A stretch of DNA of 25,877 nucleotides from an uncultured Chitinophagaceae bacterium (GTDB lineage Bacteria; Bacteroidota; Bacteroidia; Chitinophagales; Chitinophagaceae), in NCBI GenBank assembly GCA_937919945.1, contig CALESY010000012.1, forward strand, positions 1-25,877, given 5' to 3'. Numbering within the stretch: position 1 is the stretch's first letter; each line of letters begins with the position of its first letter. A program made the translations under genes and the position numbers. A model generated the notes under the pieces. That model was given only the letters and a program-made list of their open reading frames with translations, made no database searches and was not told the origin of the DNA. Below are positions 22,336-25,877 of this stretch, one piece after another.

Positions 22336-23625
22336 TTGCAAAGACAAACGGCGACATTCGACATCGCAGAAGAGCGATACGATATACTGAAACACGAAAT
22401 GCTGGACTGGGCACAACAGTTCAGCATTTTTCTTTTTCTGGACAGTAATAACTACACAGACAAGTATAGCCGCTATGCCTGTATGCTGGCTATCGGTGCT
22501 TATGACCATATAGCGTTTACATCGCTGGAAGAAGTGCAACAATGGCATGATACAAACAAAGACTGGCTATTCGGCCACATAGCATACGATTATAAAAACG
22601 AACTGGAAAGCAAGCTTTCATCGGCACATCAGGGGAAAATAGGTTTTGATAATCTCTATTTTTTTCAACCGGAAATAGTTTGCACGGTAAATACAGAACT
22701 GACACAAATTACCATATCATCCCTCGGCATTACACCATTGGAAGTATATAAGACACTTCTTTTTGCTATGCCCGATGAGGAACCCGCGTTGTTACCAAAA
22801 TTGCAATTCAAACAACGGATAGATAAAACACAATACCTGCAAACCATTGATAGGTTGCGTAATCATATTGCTGATGGAGATTGTTACGAAATCAATTTTT
22901 GCAACGAGGGTTATTGTGAGAATGCAGAAGTAAGCCCTTTGGAAGTATTCTATGCACTTAATAAATTATCGCCCGCGCCGTATGCGGCATTTTACAGAAA
23001 CGGTGAGGCCTATATGATGTGTGCCAGCCCTGAGCGTTATTTACGCAAAGATGGCAGCATTATTACATCACAACCCATTAAGGGTACAGCAAAGCGTGGC
23101 GTGGACGAAGCACAGGACGTGCAAATAAAACAAACATTGTACAACAGCATAAAAGACCGTGCCGAAAATGTGATGATTGCCGACCTGGTGCGCAACGACT
23201 TGGCACGTAGCTGTGAAACAGGTAGTATAGAAGTTAATGAACTCTTTGGTATATATACATTTCCACAAGTACACCAGATGATAAGTACCGTAAGTGGTAC
23301 ACTGAAAACGGATGCGCCTTTTACAGATGCTGTACGCTATAGCTTCCCGATGGGAAGTATGACTGGTGCACCCAAGATAAGAGTGATGCAACTGATAGAG
23401 CAGTACGAACAGGCGCGCAGAGAATTGTTTGCAGGTACGGTAGGCTATATAAGCCCTGCTGCTGATTTCGATTTCAACGTCATCATCCGCAGCTTGTTTT
23501 ACAATGCCGAAACGCGATACCTCTCTTACCAAACAGGTGGTGCCATCACCTATGACAGCCAACCCGAACAGGAATGGGAAGAAATGCGCCTGAAAGCATG
23601 GGCATTGGAAAGGATTTTTAGTTAG
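22336..23625 (+). CDS. pabB: Aminodeoxychorismate synthase component I
   Basis: PabB turns chorismate plus ammonia (from PabA) into aminodeoxychorismate for folate synthesis. The chorismate-binding domain fills about 155-429. The decisive mark is PIKGTAKRG (247-255): K249 matches the nucleophilic lysine of PabB, where anthranilate synthase TrpE has alanine. Others are SPERYL (231-236), MIADLVRNDLAR (280-291), FPMGSMTGAPK (337-347) and the C-terminal EWEEMRLKAWAL. The start is uncertain: TTG at 22336 gives 429 residues beginning MQRQTATFDI; the frame also has an ATT at 22318, and the first ATG is at 22399, after residues that look native. No pabA or pabC is adjacent. Confidence 0.92.
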   Translation: MQRQTATFDIAEERYDILKHEMLDWAQQFSIFLFLDSNNYTDKYSRYACMLAIGAYDHIAFTSLEEVQQWHDTNKDWLFGHIAYDYKNELESKLSSAHQGKIGFDNLYFFQPEIVCTVNTELTQITISSLGITPLEVYKTLLFAMPDEEPALLPKLQFKQRIDKTQYLQTIDRLRNHIADGDCYEINFCNEGYCENAEVSPLEVFYALNKLSPAPYAAFYRNGEAYMMCASPERYLRKDGSIITSQPIKGTAKRGVDEAQDVQIKQTLYNSIKDRAENVMIADLVRNDLARSCETGSIEVNELFGIYTFPQVHQMISTVSGTLKTDAPFTDAVRYSFPMGSMTGAPKIRVMQLIEQYEQARRELFAGTVGYISPAADFDFNVIIRSLFYNAETRYLSYQTGGAITYDSQPEQEWEEMRLKAWALERIFS

Positions 23626-23827
23626 TCAGTCTGCAATTCTGTGTGCCGTCATTTGCATTTACTGGGTCGTTGTAAGATGCACATTTTCTTTTTGCAAATG
23701 CTCTGTTAGGCTTTTTTACTTCCAATGTGTATTCGCCTCCCCAACCGCTCTCGCAAGTGCAGGTGTAGGTTTTATTGCACGATGTGCTGAGGGTTAAGAA
23801 GAGTGATGCTATGAATGCGTATTTCAT
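23618..23827 (-). CDS. Small cysteine-rich lipoprotein
   Basis: The 69 residues start with a lipoprotein signal: a hydrophobic stretch AFIASLFLTL, then STSC with the lipidated cysteine at 17. The mature part is about 52 residues with further cysteines: CTC soon after the anchor (23 and 25), one in KRKCAS and one in QNCRL, suggesting two disulfides in the periplasm. It resembles short Bacteroidota lipoproteins of the type CxCxxxxG...C...C; the function is unknown. Its 3' end overlaps the 3' end of pabB by eight bases, tail to tail. Confidence 0.7.
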   Translation of the reverse strand: MKYAFIASLFLTLSTSCNKTYTCTCESGWGGEYTLEVKKPNRAFAKRKCASYNDPVNANDGTQNCRLTN

Positions 23828-23858
23828 AATGAATGTCTTGATAATTAAAGTTAGGATG

Positions 23859-23886
23859 TTGTTGGTGAAAACTCATAATAAATTTG
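23859..23886 (+). promoter_or_regulatory. Candidate promoter of the 230-residue lipoprotein gene
   Basis: TTG at 23859-23861, 17 bases, then TAAATTTG at 23879-23886. Spacing is two bases short of ideal. It lies 37 bases before the preferred GTG start. Confidence 0.4.
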
Positions 23887-23923
23887 GCAAACAATTTGCT
23901 TGACCTCTGTAAAAACCAATACA

Positions 23924-24616
23924 GTGAAAAAAATATTAGTCCTCTGTCTGCTTGCATCATTAACCTACGGTTGCAAAAAAGTAGATTCCAACGATTTAAA
24001 AGATACCGTACCGTATTACCAGTCTTATGGTGTGTATTATGATAAAGACGAGAACAAAACAGAGGCATCAGCTACCTTTCGTGTACGCGATGCAAATGGA
24101 ACAAGAGTAGAGTTGAGTAATGGAGCAAATGTAATGGCCAACGGTATTGCTGCAACTACACATTTTCTATCGCCTACAGATTATAAGTGGGCGTTTATTG
24201 GTATGCAGGACGTGGCTTTTGTGTTGAATAAAAATTCCGGTACGGCTATCAACAACAAAGCCTTGCGTACTGACATCAGCAATATAGACTTCGCTGCTAA
24301 CTTCCCGGCATCGGCATCCAAAGCAGCAGGTTTCAGCTTCGGGTGGACGGGCACGCCATTAGAGAATGGCGAGAGTATGATGATTACCATCAGCACGCCC
24401 GACTCAGCCTCTACACGTACCAAAGCAATGAATGCCACCAATAGCAGCCAGACGATCAATTTTTCGTCAACAGAGATGCAAAATATGGTAACAGGCACTA
24501 TGACGGTAGAAATGGTGCGCTACAAATCGAAAGCGTTAGATAATAATGATGGTACATCCACAGGCAGTATAGCACTGCGTTACAGGCTCAGTAAAAAGAT
24601 GCCGTTAAATCCGTAA
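23924..24616 (+). CDS. Hypothetical lipoprotein, beta-rich
   Basis: The GTG at 23924 gives 230 residues with a clean lipoprotein signal: (M)KKILVLCLLASLTYGC, lipidated cysteine at 17, then KKVDSND. The frame also opens with a TTG at 23900, but that adds eight polar residues before the signal and is less likely. The mature part alternates short hydrophobic and polar stretches typical of beta sandwiches, for example SATFRVRDANGTRVELSNGA and the final GSIALRYRL. No cysteine follows the anchor. I recognise no family. It is probably surface or periplasmic and anchored by Lgt-type lipidation. Confidence 0.75.
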   Translation: MKKILVLCLLASLTYGCKKVDSNDLKDTVPYYQSYGVYYDKDENKTEASATFRVRDANGTRVELSNGANVMANGIAATTHFLSPTDYKWAFIGMQDVAFVLNKNSGTAINNKALRTDISNIDFAANFPASASKAAGFSFGWTGTPLENGESMMITISTPDSASTRTKAMNATNSSQTINFSSTEMQNMVTGTMTVEMVRYKSKALDNNDGTSTGSIALRYRLSKKMPLNP

Positions 24617-24629
24617 TACGGGTTATAAA

Positions 24630-24660
24630 AAGAAACACGGACTTGACATCCGCGTTTCTT
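24630..24660. terminator. Bidirectional terminator between two converging lipoprotein genes
   Basis: The arms 24630-24641 (AAGAAACACGGA) and 24649-24660 (TCCGCGTTTCTT) pair at 11 of 12 positions with one A-C mismatch. A-rich sequence precedes it, so it can also work for the minus-strand gene ending at 24667. Confidence 0.75.
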
Positions 24661-24666
24661 AGTTGT

Positions 24667-25089
24667 TTACTTCACCGTTATCACATCCTTGCCACTTAGT
24701 TTATTTACATGGCAGCAATCTGCATTGATGGCAAATGGTTCTCTTACTACCTCTACACCACCTTTCTTGCCTATAAAGTAAAACGTATCTGTTTGGTTTT
24801 GCATTTTAGTCAGGTAGCCATCGTCCAGTACTACATAGCTGCTGTCATACCACATCATAGGTTGCTGGCTACGGTATATATCGCCGTTTCCTTTGCGTTG
24901 GGTGTAGGCATCTTCCAGTACAACAGATTTACCGTCTGCACCCACTACTTTGGTATTTATCATGGCAAACATAGCCGTACAAGCCACCCCCTCGCATCCT
25001 GTCTTACCATGATGGTGCTTGTGGCATGAAGATGAAGTAGTGGTTATATAACACAGCAACAGTATAGCTGCAAATATAGTCGTACGCAT
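24667..25089 (-). CDS. His/Cys-rich lipoprotein of unknown function
   Basis: The 140 residues begin with a signal (TTIFAAILLLCYI) and a lipobox-like TSSSC with the anchor cysteine at 22. Immediately after come H23, H25, H26 and H27 (CHKHHHGK), then C32 and C37 (CEGVACTAMFAMI), and near the C-terminus C125-C126-H127 in NADCCHV. The segment CEGVACTAMFAMINTKVVGADGK resembles a group of Bacteroidota lipoproteins with a short beta domain; this is from memory. The histidines and cysteines could bind a metal or form disulfides; neither is shown. It stands alone between a terminator and a divergent gene. Confidence 0.72.
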   Translation of the reverse strand: MRTTIFAAILLLCYITTTSSSCHKHHHGKTGCEGVACTAMFAMINTKVVGADGKSVVLEDAYTQRKGNGDIYRSQQPMMWYDSSYVVLDDGYLTKMQNQTDTFYFIGKKGGVEVVREPFAINADCCHVNKLSGKDVITVK

Positions 25090-25115
25090 AGTGTTCGTTT
25101 TAAGGTGTATTAAAG

Positions 25116-25123
25116 CAAAACTA
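25116..25123 (-). promoter_or_regulatory. Candidate -7 element of the His/Cys-rich lipoprotein gene
   Basis: On the minus strand TAGTTTTG, 26 bases before the ATG. It fits TAnnTTTG; no good TTG sits at the -33 position. Confidence 0.35.
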
Positions 25124-25173
25124 ATGCCAATAGCAAAATCATTTTAGCTATTCTAATATTCTTATTTTGTCAA

Positions 25174-25181
25174 TATATTTG
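25174..25181 (+). promoter_or_regulatory. Candidate -7 element of the last gene
   Basis: TATATTTG, 40 bases before the ATG at 25222. The upstream region is AT-rich without a clear TTG at the right spacing. Confidence 0.4.
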
Positions 25182-25221
25182 TAATAACTCCTTTTATAGA
25201 CTTAATAAACTTATCATAAAA

Positions 25222-25734
25222 ATGGATAGTAATAATCAACCTTCATTTAAAAATGAAAAAAATACTGGGTTAAAACTTTTCTTATTAGTTGTAGTAATAG
25301 GATTTGTATTAGTAAAGTGCATAGGGAAAAAGGATTCTAATAGCCCAGCCAATACATTAGACTATAGTAACGAGAATGCGCAAAGTAATCAACATCAAAC
25401 TCCAACAGATGTATACGAAAAATATAAACCTGCAATTCAAAGAAAGCTTACTCCTGAAGAACGGCGTGATAGTATTAAACTTGCAAAACACCAGATCAAG
25501 GTTCAGAAAATAATGAACAAATTCAATTGTTCAGAAAGTGATGCCGAAAGACTTTTGAATAACAAGGTTTGGATAGGTATGACTTATGAAATGCTACTAC
25601 ATTTAAGAGGAAAACCCAACAATGTAAATGTTTCAAATTATGGTAGTGGAAATGAATATCAAGCTTGTTGGTACGACTATACACCCTCATGCTTTTATTT
25701 TAATGAAAATCAAATAATTAGAGCATATAATTAA
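25222..25734 (+). CDS. Membrane-anchored protein with BamE/SmpA-like C-terminus
   Basis: The 170 residues have a polar start, a single hydrophobic helix (about 17-32, LKLFLLVVVIGFVLVK), a low-complexity Asn/Gln/Ser linker (37-62), a charged helical region with LTPEERRDSIKLAKHQIKVQKI, and a C-terminal domain from about 114. That domain reads VWIGMTYEMLLHLRGKPNNV, then ACWYDY and CFYFNENQII. The pattern of IGMT, GKP and YFxxxxI is the small alpha/beta fold of SmpA/BamE-type domains, often met in Bacteroidota hypotheticals. A cysteine follows the helix, but the preceding VLVK is a poor lipobox, so I read it as a membrane anchor. The exact role is unknown. Confidence 0.7.
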   Translation: MDSNNQPSFKNEKNTGLKLFLLVVVIGFVLVKCIGKKDSNSPANTLDYSNENAQSNQHQTPTDVYEKYKPAIQRKLTPEERRDSIKLAKHQIKVQKIMNKFNCSESDAERLLNNKVWIGMTYEMLLHLRGKPNNVNVSNYGSGNEYQACWYDYTPSCFYFNENQIIRAYN

Positions 25735-25735
25735 A

Positions 25736-25768
25736 TTGGTTTATTCTATCTTATTTTACGTATATTTG
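25736..25768 (+). promoter_or_regulatory. Promoter-like element facing the window end
   Basis: TTG at 25736-25738, 22 bases, then TATATTTG at 25761-25768. Spacing is longer than ideal. It would serve a gene beyond the window. I see no coding sequence in 25735-25877. Confidence 0.35.
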
Positions 25769-25848
25769 TCATAATAAAAGTTCTTTCTCATACATCTTAT
25801 CACATAGGTGTTATTCAATATTTGTTGCTCAAATATACTTTTATAAAT

Positions 25849-25867
25849 CGGCAACAAACGGCAACAA
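25849..25867. repeat. Short direct repeat at the window end
   Basis: CGGCAACAA occurs twice with a 10-base period (25849-25857 and 25859-25867), and the second copy runs into AACAATTTTGTT, a short inverted repeat. One-helical-turn spacing suits a protein binding site; chance or a truncated larger array cannot be excluded because the window ends here. Confidence 0.35.
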
Positions 25868-25877
25868 TTTTGTTAAC

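Noticed and set aside
22665..23562. Minus-strand frames within pabB
   Set aside because: pabB is conserved over its whole length; the antisense frames have Cys/His/Tyr-rich compositions typical of shadows.
1..25877. CRISPR arrays, insertion sequences, integrases, toxin-antitoxin or defence genes
   Set aside because: Looked for and not found: no spaced repeats of the right size, no transposase or nuclease motifs, and every sizeable gap is accounted for by short control regions.

Overview
The window looks like a chromosomal segment of a Bacteroidota bacterium, most likely from the Chitinophagales/Chitinophagaceae side. The reasons are promoters of the Bacteroidota TTG-N19/20-TAnnTTTG type (clearest before rpsJ and tRNA-Cys), AT-rich leaders without obvious Shine-Dalgarno sequences, an IPExxxVDY-family protein, a very large DUF2723 membrane protein, an enlarged Lgt, and several short SSC/YGC-type lipoproteins. 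This placement is inference from family knowledge; no database search was run.

Region 1 (about 180-12570, plus strand) is the merged S10-spc ribosomal protein cluster: rpsJ-rplC-rplD-rplW-rplB-rpsS-rplV-rpsC-rplP-rpmC-rpsQ-rplN-rplX-rplE-rpsN-rpsH-rplF-rplR-rpsE-rpmD-rplO, then secY and map. It begins at its own consensus promoter, and no fusA coding sequence lies in the 251 bases before rpsJ. Two terminator-like hairpins sit inside it, between rplF and rplR and between rplO and secY. After map comes a terminator and a convergent lgt, so the usual continuation (infA-rpmJ-rpsM-rpsK-rpsD-rpoA-rplQ) is not here.

Region 2 (12574-19402, mostly minus strand) holds lgt, a uridine-phosphorylase-like nucleoside phosphorylase, a plus-strand tRNA-Cys(GCA), a secreted protein of unknown function, a 1035-residue DUF2723 (proposed GT117-type) membrane protein and an IPExxxVDY protein. 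Strong hairpins separate several of these.

Region 3 (19467-23625, plus strand) holds an SPFH/stomatin-type membrane protein, purA, a lysine-rich then aspartate-rich low-complexity protein, and pabB, identified as aminodeoxychorismate synthase by its PIKGT lysine.

Region 4 (23618-25877) is an accessory end: three small predicted lipoproteins on alternating strands, a membrane-anchored protein with a BamE/SmpA-like C-terminus, and a promoter-like element facing out of the window.

The window is mostly housekeeping: ribosome assembly, protein export and N-terminal maturation (secY, map, lgt), and purine and folate synthesis. I found no defence system, CRISPR array, insertion sequence, integrase or toxin-antitoxin pair. 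The more interesting observations concern regulation and architecture: hairpins inside the ribosomal cluster, the RGG-like tail of S3, a possibly leaderless gene emerging from a perfect 21-bp terminator, and a histidine/cysteine-rich lipoprotein.
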